A stretch of 6,520 nucleotides of DNA from Acidimicrobiia bacterium (lineage in GTDB: Bacteria > Actinomycetota > Acidimicrobiia > Acidimicrobiales > SZUA-35), in the NCBI GenBank assembly GCA_029857855.1, contig JAOUGG010000146.1:1-6520 (forward strand). Reading direction: 5' to 3'. The position numbers were made by a program, and so were the translations under genes. Shown one piece after another: positions 1-5,921 of the stretch; positions within the stretch are counted from its first letter, which is position 1, and each line of letters starts with the position of its first letter. The notes below the pieces were generated by a model, which searched no databases, was not told where the DNA came from, and saw nothing but the letters and a program-made list of their open reading frames with translations.

Positions 1-99
1 GGCGTAACGGCGGCGGGAGCCACCGAGCACCTTGATACAGAGAACCTCGCGGGCGCCGGAGTTGTCGGCCACCCGAAGGCGTGTCTCCTGCTGGATCAT
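1..99 (-). CDS. rplN: 50S ribosomal protein L14, N-terminal part (cut by window edge)
   Basis: Only the first 33 codons lie in the window; the gene continues beyond position 1. L14 sits on the 50S interface side, next to L19, where it contacts 16S rRNA in an intersubunit bridge. The visible residues start [17 protein letters not shown] and continue through a [10 protein letters not shown] stretch, the typical L14 N-terminus with the conserved ADNSGA and LGG motifs. The ATG overlaps the rpsQ stop as ATGA (96-99). A GGAG inside the last rpsQ codons lies about 8 nt upstream, so translation is probably coupled to S17. Position directly after rpsQ matches the usual S10/spc gene order. The identification is firm even though the gene is incomplete. 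Confidence 0.97.
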   Translation of the reverse strand, partial: MIQQETRLRVADNSGAREVLCIKVLGGSRRRYA

Positions 100-404
100 C
101 GGGCACGCTCCAGAACTTCCAGGACCCGCCAGCGCTTCTTGGCCGAGAGCGGTCGGGTCTCGACGATGCGAACCCGGTCACCCTCGTTGAGGTCGTTCTC
201 CTCGTCGTGCGCGAAGTACTTCTTCGAGTTCTGCACGGTCTTCCCGTACTGGGGGTGGCGGGAACGACGGACGACTTCGACCACTGCGGTCTTGTCCATC
301 TTCGTCGACACCACGAGACCCTCACGGACCTTGCGGTTCTGCGACCGGTCCTTCGGCGGGTTACCGGCTTCGGTCCCTGACTGATTGTCGGTTTCGGTGC
401 TCAT
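96..404 (-). CDS. rpsQ: 30S ribosomal protein S17
   Basis: The 102-residue product is S17, an OB-fold primary binder of 16S rRNA needed early in 30S assembly. The family core starts near residue 25 ([10 protein letters not shown]) and includes MDKTAVVEV (36-44), HPQYGK (50-55), the AHDEEN segment (65-70), GDRVRI (75-80) and the signature [13 protein letters not shown] (82-94). The first 20 or so residues form a polar, probably disordered N-terminal extension, common in actinobacterial S17. The ATG overlaps the rpmC stop as ATGA (401-404), with GGAGA about 6-8 nt upstream. The stop overlaps the rplN start by 4 nt. All expected core parts are present. Confidence 0.98.
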   Translation of the reverse strand: MSTETDNQSGTEAGNPPKDRSQNRKVREGLVVSTKMDKTAVVEVVRRSRHPQYGKTVQNSKKYFAHDEENDLNEGDRVRIVETRPLSAKKRWRVLEVLERAR

Positions 405-649
405 GATTCGTCTCCAGCGGAACGTTGGGCGAGCGGCTCGAGGGCGAGCTTTTCCGCAGCGGCGATTTCGCGGCTGCGCATTTCGGTCTTGGCCCGAGCA
501 ACCTCGCGCTTGACCTGTGAGATTCGAGTGGTGTTGTCGAGCTGCCCGGTGGCCATCTGGAACCGCAGGTTGAACAGTTCCTTCTTGGCGTCGTTCAGCA
601 TCGAGACCAGCTCGGCGTCGGAAATTTCGGTGATCGCTGCGTCAGCCAT
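401..649 (-). CDS. rpmC: 50S ribosomal protein L29
   Basis: The 82-residue product is L29, a small two-helix protein that binds 23S rRNA near the polypeptide tunnel exit beside L23. The core covers about residues 5-65 and shows [23 protein letters not shown] and a second helix with [17 protein letters not shown]. About 17 further residues, ending AQRSAGDES, lie beyond the usual family end. I chose the ATG at 649 over an in-frame GTG at 658: a GGGAGAG lies about 8 nt before the ATG but would sit almost against the GTG. With this start the gene overlaps the end of rplP by 8 nt. The stop overlaps the rpsQ start as ATGA. Confidence 0.96.
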   Translation of the reverse strand: MADAAITEISDAELVSMLNDAKKELFNLRFQMATGQLDNTTRISQVKREVARAKTEMRSREIAAAEKLALEPLAQRSAGDES

Positions 650-1064
650 CGAAACCACTCTCCCGGGAGATCACGCGGGCCTTGACCGGCAGTTTCTGGA
701 TGGCCCGGTTCATGGCCGCCTTGGCGATTGCTTCATCGGGGTAGGAAAGCTCGAACACCACCCGGCCGGGCTTGACCACGGCCACCCAGTGCTCGGGGTT
801 GCCCTTGCCCGAACCCATGCGGGTCTCGGCCGGCTTGGCCGTGACGGGCTTGTCGGGGAAGACGTTGATCCAGACCTTGCCACCACGGCGAACGTGGCGG
901 GTCATGGCGATACGGGCGGCCTCGATCTGGCGGGACGTGAGCCAACCCGGCTCCAAGACCTGGATGCCGTAGTCGCCGTAGGCCACCTTGGTGGCACCCT
1001 TGGCGTTGCCGGTCGTGCGGCCACGGTGCTGCTTACGATGTTTGACCTTCTTCGGCATGAGCAT
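642..1064 (-). CDS. rplP: 50S ribosomal protein L16
   Basis: The 140-residue product is L16, which lies close to the A- and P-site tRNA elbows on the 50S subunit and is needed for late 50S maturation. Diagnostic stretches are [10 protein letters not shown] (6-15), YGDYGIQ (29-35), RRGGKVWI (59-66) and [15 protein letters not shown] (80-94). Arg82 in the RMGSGKG loop matches the position that is hydroxylated on Arg81 in E. coli; whether it is modified here cannot be told. Length is normal (family about 137-140). The start MLMPKK is the usual bacterial form (other actinobacteria have MLIPRK); a second ATG two codons later is possible. It begins 2 nt after the rpsC stop, with GGTGA a short distance upstream. 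Confidence 0.98.
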   Translation of the reverse strand: MLMPKKVKHRKQHRGRTTGNAKGATKVAYGDYGIQVLEPGWLTSRQIEAARIAMTRHVRRGGKVWINVFPDKPVTAKPAETRMGSGKGNPEHWVAVVKPGRVVFELSYPDEAIAKAAMNRAIQKLPVKARVISRESGFDG

Positions 1065-1066
1065 CG

Positions 1067-2026
1067 TTATTCACCATCCCCGGGACGGAAGCTCAGATCC
1101 TCGGATCCGGCCTGCTTGTTGAGGGTTTCCTCGATGGCCTCCTCCTCGGCGAGCAGGCGCTCGAACTCGGGATCGGCCTCCTTGACCAGCGGAGCGGGCT
1201 CATCGACCGCGCCTCCCGCGGCCACCGCTTCGGGATCGGGCACCTGTGGTGCGGCAGCGCCTGCAGGCCCCCCGGCACCACCGCCCTTGGGGCGGCGGGA
1301 CGACGACACGACCGGGCGGGGTGCATCGACGGTGCCGGCGGCTTCGCCGACGGCCATCGCCGCTTCCTTGGTGGCCTTGTCGGTCGATGCCTTGTAGGGC
1401 AGGATGTCGCCCTTGTACAGCCAAACCTTCACGCCGATGCGGCCATAGGTGGTGTGAGCCTCGCGGAGGCCGTAGTCGATGTCGGCCCGCAGCGTGTGCA
1501 GCGGAACCCGACCCTCGCGGTACCACTCGGTGCGGCCCATCTCGGCGCCGCCGAGACGACCCGACGACTGGATGCGGACACCCTTGGCTCCGGCCTTCAT
1601 GGCGTTCTGCATGGCCCGCTTCATGGCCCGACGGAAGGCCATGCGGCCCATGAGCTGGTCGGCGACACCCTGGGCGATCAGGGCGGCGTCGAGCTCGGGC
1701 TGCTTGATCTCCACGATGTTGAGCTTGATGCGGGGGTTGCCGGTGAGCTTGGTCAGGCCGGCCCGAAGCCGGTCGGCCTCGGAGCCCTTACGACCGATGA
1801 CGATGCCGGGCCGGGCGGTGTGCACGTCGACCTGTAGCTTGTCACGGGTCCGCTCGACCTCGATTCGGCTGATGGCGGCATTGGGGAGCTCGTCCATCAG
1901 ATACTTGCGGATGTGGTGGTCCTCCAGGAGATAGTCGCGGTATTCCTGCCGGTCGGCGATCCAACGCGACTTCCAGTCGGTGGTGATTCCCAGGCGGTAG
2001 CCGTAGGGATGAACTTTCTGGCCCAC
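1067..2026 (-). CDS. rpsC: 30S ribosomal protein S3 with long C-terminal extension
   Basis: The 319-residue product is S3, at the mRNA entry site of the 30S subunit. It starts [14 protein letters not shown] and has the KH-type RNA-binding GxxG motif at 78-81 (IVIGRKG). The basic residues Arg132, Arg133 and Lys136 correspond to those implicated in the mRNA helicase activity of E. coli S3. The C-terminal domain carries [10 protein letters not shown] (154-163) and ends near [12 protein letters not shown] (201-212). A tail of about 107 residues follows: Ala/Pro/Gly-rich, then a helical acidic patch at 283-300 with 9 Asp/Glu in 18. The protein is thus far longer than the 233 residues of E. coli S3, though tails are known in actinobacteria. 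The start is GTG, sharing one base with the rplV stop (TAGTG); GGAGAGGAAG lies just upstream. Confidence 0.98.
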   Translation of the reverse strand: MGQKVHPYGYRLGITTDWKSRWIADRQEYRDYLLEDHHIRKYLMDELPNAAISRIEVERTRDKLQVDVHTARPGIVIGRKGSEADRLRAGLTKLTGNPRIKLNIVEIKQPELDAALIAQGVADQLMGRMAFRRAMKRAMQNAMKAGAKGVRIQSSGRLGGAEMGRTEWYREGRVPLHTLRADIDYGLREAHTTYGRIGVKVWLYKGDILPYKASTDKATKEAAMAVGEAAGTVDAPRPVVSSSRRPKGGGAGGPAGAAAPQVPDPEAVAAGGAVDEPAPLVKEADPEFERLLAEEEAIEETLNKQAGSEDLSFRPGDGE

Positions 2027-2736
2027 TATTCTTCCTCTCCGGCAGCGCCTGCGGCGCCCTCTGCGTCGTCGGAGGCGTCTTCGGTTTCGTCGGCCTCGTC
2101 GGCTTCCTCGGTGACCGAACCTTCGATCTCGGCTCCGTCGGAAGCTTCCGCTGCCTCGTCGCCCTCTTCGACGACCGTTGTGTCGTCGGATGCCTCGTCG
2201 ACGGCTTCGTCGGCGGCTTCGTCGGCGTCGGCCGCAGCGGCCGTGTCGGCTCCGCTCGCCTTGGACTTGGCCACCCGGGCGGCACGGTCGCCGCCGGAGG
2301 ACTTCTTCTTCGATGAGGCCTTACCTGCGGACTTGCGCTCGCCCCGCTCGCGGAGCTCGTCGAGTTCCTCGGCGGTCAGCCGGCTGACCTCGACGGTGAT
2401 GTGGCAGGTCTGCTTCTGGATTCGACCGGCCCGACCACGGGCACGGGGACGGAAGCGACGCAGGGTCGGGCCCTGGTCGGCGAAGCAGACCGACACGAAC
2501 AGTTCCTCGACCGGAATCTCCTCGTTGTGCTCGGCGTTGGCGACAGCCGAACGCAGGCACTTCAGGATCTCCTTGGCGGCGAGGCGCTCGGAGAACTCGA
2601 GGATTTCGATGGCGTCGGTGACCCGTTTGCCGCGGATGAGGTCGAGCACGACCCGGACCTTGGAGGCCGACATCCGCACGTAGCGGACCTTCGCCTTGGT
2701 TCCCGGGCGGGCTTCGGTGGACGTGACGGCTGCCAT
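2026..2736 (-). CDS. rplV: 50S ribosomal protein L22 with long acidic C-terminal tail
   Basis: The 236-residue product is L22, whose extended beta-hairpin lines the nascent-peptide tunnel and whose globular part lies near the tunnel exit. The family core covers about residues 12-118: [23 protein letters not shown] near the N-terminus, AVANAEHN (64-71), the hairpin region with [16 protein letters not shown] (91-106), then CHITVEV (111-117). Beyond it is a basic linker (131-159; 11 Lys/Arg in 29) and an acidic tail (164-236; 32 Asp/Glu in 73, no Lys/Arg), about twice the usual total length of roughly 110-120. The ATG at 2736 shares a base with the rpsS stop (TGATG) and follows GGGGAGG at about 9 nt; an upstream open extension is only the rpsS region read in another frame. 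Confidence 0.97.
   Translation of the reverse strand: MAAVTSTEARPGTKAKVRYVRMSASKVRVVLDLIRGKRVTDAIEILEFSERLAAKEILKCLRSAVANAEHNEEIPVEELFVSVCFADQGPTLRRFRPRARGRAGRIQKQTCHITVEVSRLTAEELDELRERGERKSAGKASSKKKSSGGDRAARVAKSKASGADTAAAADADEAADEAVDEASDDTTVVEEGDEAAEASDGAEIEGSVTEEADEADETEDASDDAEGAAGAAGEEE
2203..2226. repeat. Two-copy 12-bp tandem repeat inside the L22 acidic tail
   Basis: GGCTTCGTCGGC occurs twice head to tail (2203-2214 and 2215-2226) with no mismatch. On the coding strand it encodes the Ala/Asp/Glu pattern ADEA-ADEA. Surrounding sequence contains many near-copies of the TCGTCGGC unit between about 2083 and 2235, so the tail looks grown by slippage or short duplications. It keeps the reading frame, as the unit is a multiple of three. 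Confidence 0.75.
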
Positions 2737-3014
2737 CAGCGACGACCTCCCCGCTCCTGGCCGGCGTGGAACTTGAACGTGCGAGTCGGTGAGAACTCGC
2801 CGAGCTTGTGGCCGACCATCGACTCGGTGATGTACACCGGGACGTGCTTGCGCCCGTCGTGGACGGCAATGGTGTGGCCGACCATGTCGGGGATGATGGT
2901 GGAGCGGCGGGACCACGTCTTGATCACGCGCTTCTCGTTCTTCTCGTTGAGTTCGTCGACCTTCTTCAACAGATGATCGTCGACGAACGCACCTTTCTTC
3001 AGACTCCGTGGCAT
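2736..3014 (-). CDS. rpsS: 30S ribosomal protein S19
   Basis: The 92-residue product is S19, in the head of the 30S subunit near the A-site tRNA and the bridge to the 50S subunit. It is colinear with the family over its whole length: [19 protein letters not shown] at the start, then [22 protein letters not shown] (33-54), the conserved [18 protein letters not shown] segment (58-75) and RTFKFH (78-83). The end is short and basic (GQERGGRR). Length is normal. It begins 2 nt after the rplB stop, with GGAGG about 7 nt before the ATG. Its stop shares a base with the rplV start. Confidence 0.99.
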   Translation of the reverse strand: MPRSLKKGAFVDDHLLKKVDELNEKNEKRVIKTWSRRSTIIPDMVGHTIAVHDGRKHVPVYITESMVGHKLGEFSPTRTFKFHAGQERGGRR

Positions 3015-3016
3015 GA

Positions 3017-3853
3017 CTACCTCCGTCCTCCACGCGTACGACGACGACGTACGATCAGATCGTCCGACTTCTTACCCTTCTTACGGGTGCGGCCCTCAGG
3101 CTGACCCCAGGGCGACACCGGGTGGCGACCACCCGACGTCTTGCCTTCACCACCGCCGTGGGGATGATCCACGGGGTTCATGGCCACACCACGGGTCTGG
3201 GGGCGCTTGCCCTTCCAGCGGGAGCGACCGGCTTTGCCGACCTTGACCAGTTCGGCCTCGGAGTTGCCGACCTCACCGACGGTGGCCCGGCAGTCGATCG
3301 ACACCCGACGCATCTCGGTGGACGGCAGGCGCACGGTGGCGGTGGCGCCTTCCTTGGCCACCAACTGCACCGACGTTCCGGCGGAGCGTCCGAGCTTGGC
3401 GCCGGCGCCCGGCTGGAGCTCGACGGCGTGAATGGTGGTACCGACCGGAATGTACCGGATCGGCAGGGCGTTGCCGGGCTTGATGTCGGCGTTCTGGCCG
3501 GACTCGACCCGGTCACCGACACTCAGATCACGGGGGGCGAGGATGTAACGCTTCTCGCCGTCGTGGTAGTGGAGCAGGGCGATCCGGGCGTTGCGGTTGG
3601 GATCGTATTCGATCGAGGCCACCGTGGCCGGGACGTGGTCCTTGTTGCGACGGAAGTCGACGACGCGGTAGCGACGCTTGTGGCCGCCGCCGCGATGCCG
3701 GGCCGTCTTGCGGCCGTGATTGTTGCGGCCGCCGGTGGAGTGCTGCTTGGCCAGCAGCGACTTCTCCGGCGTGTCGGTCGTGACGTCCGAGAAGTCGGAA
3801 CTCGTCTGGAAGCGACGACCGGGGCTTGTCGGTTTACGTTTGCGGATACCCAT
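3017..3853 (-). CDS. rplB: 50S ribosomal protein L2
   Basis: The 278-residue product is L2, a primary 23S rRNA binder needed for subunit association and close to the peptidyl transferase centre. It has the N-terminal [13 protein letters not shown], the [23 protein letters not shown] segment (41-63), the OB/SH3-like middle (DYIL-type [14 protein letters not shown], 101-114), and the C-terminal signature [26 protein letters not shown] (225-250). His230 in that motif aligns with the His229 of E. coli that is important for peptidyl transfer. The tail is basic ([10 protein letters not shown]). The ATG at 3853 gives the standard start; an upstream in-frame start at 3886 would run into rplW. The gap to rplW is 7 nt, with GAGG about 6 nt before the ATG. 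Confidence 0.99.
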   Translation of the reverse strand: MGIRKRKPTSPGRRFQTSSDFSDVTTDTPEKSLLAKQHSTGGRNNHGRKTARHRGGGHKRRYRVVDFRRNKDHVPATVASIEYDPNRNARIALLHYHDGEKRYILAPRDLSVGDRVESGQNADIKPGNALPIRYIPVGTTIHAVELQPGAGAKLGRSAGTSVQLVAKEGATATVRLPSTEMRRVSIDCRATVGEVGNSEAELVKVGKAGRSRWKGKRPQTRGVAMNPVDHPHGGGEGKTSGGRHPVSPWGQPEGRTRKKGKKSDDLIVRRRRTRGGRR

Positions 3854-3860
3854 GGCGGCC

Positions 3861-4154
3861 TCAGTTTCCGTAGAGGTCGATCTCACCCTCGGAGAGGGTG
3901 ACGACGGCTCGTTTGGTGGACGTGCGGGCGCTGACCGTGTTGTTGCGCCGGTTGCGGACCCGCTTGCCCTTGCGGTTCAGGGTGTTCACCTTCGCGACCT
4001 TGACGCCGTCGAACAGTTTCTCGATCGCATCGCTGATCTCAGGCTTCGAGGCGTCGGGGGCGACGATGAAGGTGTAGGCGTTGTGGTCTTCGGCCGTGAC
4101 GTAGGACTTCTCCGACACCACCGGCCGGATCACGACATCTTCAGGAACTCTCAT
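3861..4154 (-). CDS. rplW: 50S ribosomal protein L23
   Basis: The 97-residue product is L23, located at the tunnel exit, where it is the docking site for signal recognition particle and trigger factor. Family features are [13 protein letters not shown] near the N-terminus (6-18), [22 protein letters not shown] (27-48), [17 protein letters not shown] (51-67, the RNA-binding loop) and the closing [15 protein letters not shown] (81-95). Length is normal. I chose the ATG at 4154, which shares a base with the rplD stop (TGATG); an in-frame GTG at 4157 is too close to the GAGGAAGAG ribosome binding site, which is itself part of the rplD reading frame. The rplB start follows after 7 nt. Confidence 0.98.
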   Translation of the reverse strand: MRVPEDVVIRPVVSEKSYVTAEDHNAYTFIVAPDASKPEISDAIEKLFDGVKVAKVNTLNRKGKRVRNRRNNTVSARTSTKRAVVTLSEGEIDLYGN

Positions 4155-4861
4155 CACTCTTCCTCATCGCTCGTGTCGGAGGCTCCGTCGGAAGCTGCCG
4201 CTTCCTCGTCGCTGGGAGTTGCTTTCGCAACTCCGGCTGTGGCAACAGCGGAGCCGGGGACGGTGTCGGCGGCGAAGACCACGTAGTCGCTGACCAGCAC
4301 GTCGTAGCAGTTGAGCTGATCGGCGGCCAGGATGTGGACCTCGGGGAGATTACGGAAGCTCCGGACGACGACATCGGCGTCGTCGTCGCGGCCGACCACG
4401 ACCAGCGCCCGACCCTCGACCCCGAGGGCGGCCAGCGCGGCCTTGGCGGCCTTGGTGTTCGGCTTGTCGAATCCCCAGGAGTCGACAACCACGACCTTGT
4501 CGTCGGCGGCCCTATCGGACAGCGCCGAACGAAGCGCGAGGTTGATCATCTTCTTGGGGGTCTTCTCGGCGTAGTTGCGGGGCTTGGGGCCGTGGGCGAT
4601 ACCGCCGCCGATCCAGATCGGTGACCGGATCGAACCGGCCCGGGCCCGACCGGTGCCCTTCTGGCGCCACGGCTTCGAGCCGCCGCCCCGGACCTCTGAG
4701 CGGGTTTTGGTGCTGTGGGTGCCGGCACGACGGGCGGCCAGCTGGGCGTTGACGACCTGGTGCATGACGGCGACGTGGGGCTCGATACCGAAGATCTCGG
4801 CGTCGAGATCGACCGAGCCTGCGGCCTTACCGGCCGGGGTCTTGATGGAAACGGTGGGCAT
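4154..4861 (-). CDS. rplD: 50S ribosomal protein L4 with acidic C-terminal tail
   Basis: The 235-residue product is L4, whose long loop lines the nascent-peptide tunnel opposite L22. The loop is clear at about 48-105: THSTKTRSEVRGGGSKPWRQ, KGTGRARAGSIRSPIW and KPRNYAEKTPKKM. The globular part follows (ALRSALSD at 109-116; a Rossmann-like VVVVDSWGF, then RALVVVGRDDDADVVVRSFRNLP). The core ends near residue 200 at a conserved-looking YDVLVSDYVVF. Beyond it lies a tail of about 35 residues whose last 19 contain 9 Asp/Glu and end SDEEE. In E. coli L4 also represses its own operon; no such site can be proved here. The ATG shares a base with the rplC stop (TGATG); a GGGAG lies about 10 nt upstream. 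Confidence 0.98.
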   Translation of the reverse strand: MPTVSIKTPAGKAAGSVDLDAEIFGIEPHVAVMHQVVNAQLAARRAGTHSTKTRSEVRGGGSKPWRQKGTGRARAGSIRSPIWIGGGIAHGPKPRNYAEKTPKKMINLALRSALSDRAADDKVVVVDSWGFDKPNTKAAKAALAALGVEGRALVVVGRDDDADVVVRSFRNLPEVHILAADQLNCYDVLVSDYVVFAADTVPGSAVATAGVAKATPSDEEAAASDGASDTSDEEE

Positions 4862-5520
4862 CAGGCTTCGCTCCCGCTGATCGAGCCGCCCTTGACGGCG
4901 CTGCGAATGACGACGGTTCCACCTTTGGGCCCGGGAACCGATCCCTTGACCAGGACAAGGTGATTGTCGGGGTCGGACTGGACGACCTGCAGGCCCTGAA
5001 CGGTGACCCGATCATGACCCATGCGACCGGCCATCTTGGTGCCCTTGAACACCCGTGACGGGGTGGCGCACTGGCCGATCGAGCCGGGCATGCGGTGCAC
5101 CAGGTGGGCGCCGTGGGTGGCCCGCTGGCCGGAGAAGTTGTGGCGCTTCATCACACCGGCGAAGCCTTTGCCCTTGCTGGTTCCAATGGCGTCGACCCGT
5201 TCGCCGGCCTCGAAGGTCTCGGCCCCGAACTCGTGGCCGACGGTGAACTCCGAAACGTCGTCGAGTCGGAGCTCGACGAGTTCGGATCCGGGGGCGACTC
5301 CCGCTTTGGCGAAGTGGCCAGCCTCGGGTGCGCTCAACTTGGCGGCCTTCTTCGAACCGGTGGTGACCTGAATCGCGGAGTAGCCGTCGGTGTCGGGCGT
5401 CTTGATCTGAACGACCCGGCAGGGCGTGACCTCGACGATGGTGACCGGAACTATTTTGTTGTCTTCGTTCCACACCTGAGTCATGCCGACTTTTTTGCCG
5501 ACGATGGCTTTCTGTGTCAT
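4861..5520 (-). CDS. rplC: 50S ribosomal protein L3
   Basis: The 219-residue product is L3, an early 50S assembly protein whose loop reaches toward the peptidyl transferase centre. The start MTQKAIVGKKVGMTQVW is the family N-terminus. Further signatures are RVDAIGTSKGKGFAGVMKR (108-126), THGAHLVHRMPGSIGQ (135-150) and FKGTKMAGRMG (158-168). Gln150 in GSIGQ matches the residue that PrmB methylates in E. coli L3. I chose the ATG at 5520; an in-frame GTG at 5598 would add 26 non-conserved residues. Upstream is a purine-rich GGGAAAGAGAAG, a weaker ribosome binding site than those downstream. rplC is the first gene of the cluster in this window: rpsJ does not precede it. Confidence 0.98.
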   Translation of the reverse strand: MTQKAIVGKKVGMTQVWNEDNKIVPVTIVEVTPCRVVQIKTPDTDGYSAIQVTTGSKKAAKLSAPEAGHFAKAGVAPGSELVELRLDDVSEFTVGHEFGAETFEAGERVDAIGTSKGKGFAGVMKRHNFSGQRATHGAHLVHRMPGSIGQCATPSRVFKGTKMAGRMGHDRVTVQGLQVVQSDPDNHLVLVKGSVPGPKGGTVVIRSAVKGGSISGSEA

Positions 5521-5559
5521 GTTCTTCTCTTTCCCGTCAGCGGGCCGCCCTGCACCCGC

Positions 5560-5573
5560 CGCCCGTTTGGGCG
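5560..5573 (-). promoter_or_regulatory. Small GC-rich hairpin upstream of rplC
   Basis: CGCCC and GGGCG pair perfectly over 5 bp around a loop that reads AAAC in the minus-strand RNA. It lies about 40-53 bp before the rplC start. Another short stem, CCCG/CGGG with a CTGA loop, lies at 5533-5544 right before the purine-rich ribosome binding site. Together they could mask or present that site. The stems are short and function is inferred. Confidence 0.3.
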
Positions 5574-5591
5574 ACGCCGATACTCGGCAGC

Positions 5592-5605
5592 CGTTCACGC
5601 GAACG
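5592..5605 (-). promoter_or_regulatory. Small inverted repeat upstream of rplC
   Basis: CGTTC and GAACG form a perfect 5-bp stem around a 4-nt loop, immediately next to the larger hairpin at 5607-5627. The two together would give back-to-back stems in the rplC leader RNA. On its own a repeat of this size is expected by chance in GC-rich DNA, so support is weak. Confidence 0.25.
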
Positions 5606-5606
5606 C

Positions 5607-5627
5607 TCCGCGTGTGTGCGACGCGGA
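5607..5627 (-). promoter_or_regulatory. Possible leader-RNA hairpin upstream of rplC
   Basis: TCCGCGT and ACGCGGA form a perfect 7-bp inverted repeat around a 7-nt loop, 87-107 bp upstream of the rplC start codon. In the minus-strand RNA it would fold into a GC-rich hairpin. There is no run of U after it, so it does not look like an intrinsic terminator. Whether it is transcribed depends on the unknown promoter position. A role in ribosomal-protein feedback is possible but only inferred from its location. Confidence 0.4.
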
Positions 5628-5906
5628 CGTAAAGTCCAGGCCAGACAAGCGGAGCGGTTGTAGGTTGTGCCGTCGGGTTCCTCGGCTACCAGGAGCGAGA
5701 GGCCTTGACGGACGTCGATTGATGTTGGGTGTGACTTCACGAGCCACTGCCCAAATCCCAGACCTGTTGACTCTACCGGCCCCGCCCAGGGGTTCCACCC
5801 GATTCCCGACCGGGAAATCAGGGTTATCAGGACCTTCGCCGGCACCGTCTTGCCATCGACACGATACTTCGAACCGTCGGCGGATTCGACGGTGGGTGGA
5901 GACGAC

Positions 5907-5917
5907 GGAGGGAAGGA
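5907..5917 (+). promoter_or_regulatory. Ribosome binding site of the hydrolase gene
   Basis: GGAGG at 5907-5911 and AAGGA at 5913-5917 both match the anti-Shine-Dalgarno sequence and lie 10 and 4 nt before the ATG at 5922. This purine-rich block decides the start and supports the plus-strand gene over the long open frame on the opposite strand. Confidence 0.8.
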
Positions 5918-5921
5918 AACG

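Larger units (their letters stand above)
5521..5921. promoter_or_regulatory. Divergent intergenic region with rplC leader and hydrolase upstream region
   Basis: This 401-bp gap separates rplC (minus) from the hydrolase gene (plus) and must carry the start signals for at least one of them. It contains no rpsJ and no RNA gene that I recognise. The half next to rplC is rich in short perfect inverted repeats (listed separately). I looked for -35/-10 pairs on both strands and found none that fit well: TTGACT at 5767-5772 (plus) lacks a -10 at 16-18 bp, TAGAGT on the minus strand (5770-5775) has only a poor -35, and GATAAC on the minus strand (5823-5828) lacks a TTGACA-like partner. A minus-strand open frame (5537-5845) lies here but is not supported as a gene. 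Confidence 0.55.

Noticed and set aside
489..1397. 302-codon plus-strand open frame
   Set aside because: It lies antisense to rpmC, rplP and rpsC, which are certain. Long antisense frames are common in high-GC coding DNA.
2737..3033. N-terminal extension of rplV through rpsS
   Set aside because: The frame stays open upstream of the L22 start, but this part is rpsS read out of frame. The ATG at 2736 has a strong GGGGAGG and gives the family N-terminus.
3122..3901. 259-codon plus-strand open frame opposite rplB
   Set aside because: Antisense shadow of L2, whose identity is certain.
5521..5598. Upstream GTG start for rplC at 5598
   Set aside because: It would add 26 residues that do not resemble any L3 N-terminus. 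The ATG at 5520 gives the conserved start.
5607..5627. Intrinsic terminator
   Set aside because: The stem is GC-rich, but no T-run follows on either strand and it lies upstream of rplC where termination would serve only an unproven attenuator.
5767..5772. TTGACT as a -35 box for the hydrolase
   Set aside because: No -10-like hexamer lies 16-18 bp downstream; the region there is C/G-rich.
5537..5845. The intergenic minus-strand frame as a divergent rpsJ
   Set aside because: None of the S10 hallmarks (such as the lysine-rich RIRLKAYDH start or the later THKRLIDI motif) occur in it or in the other frames of this gap.
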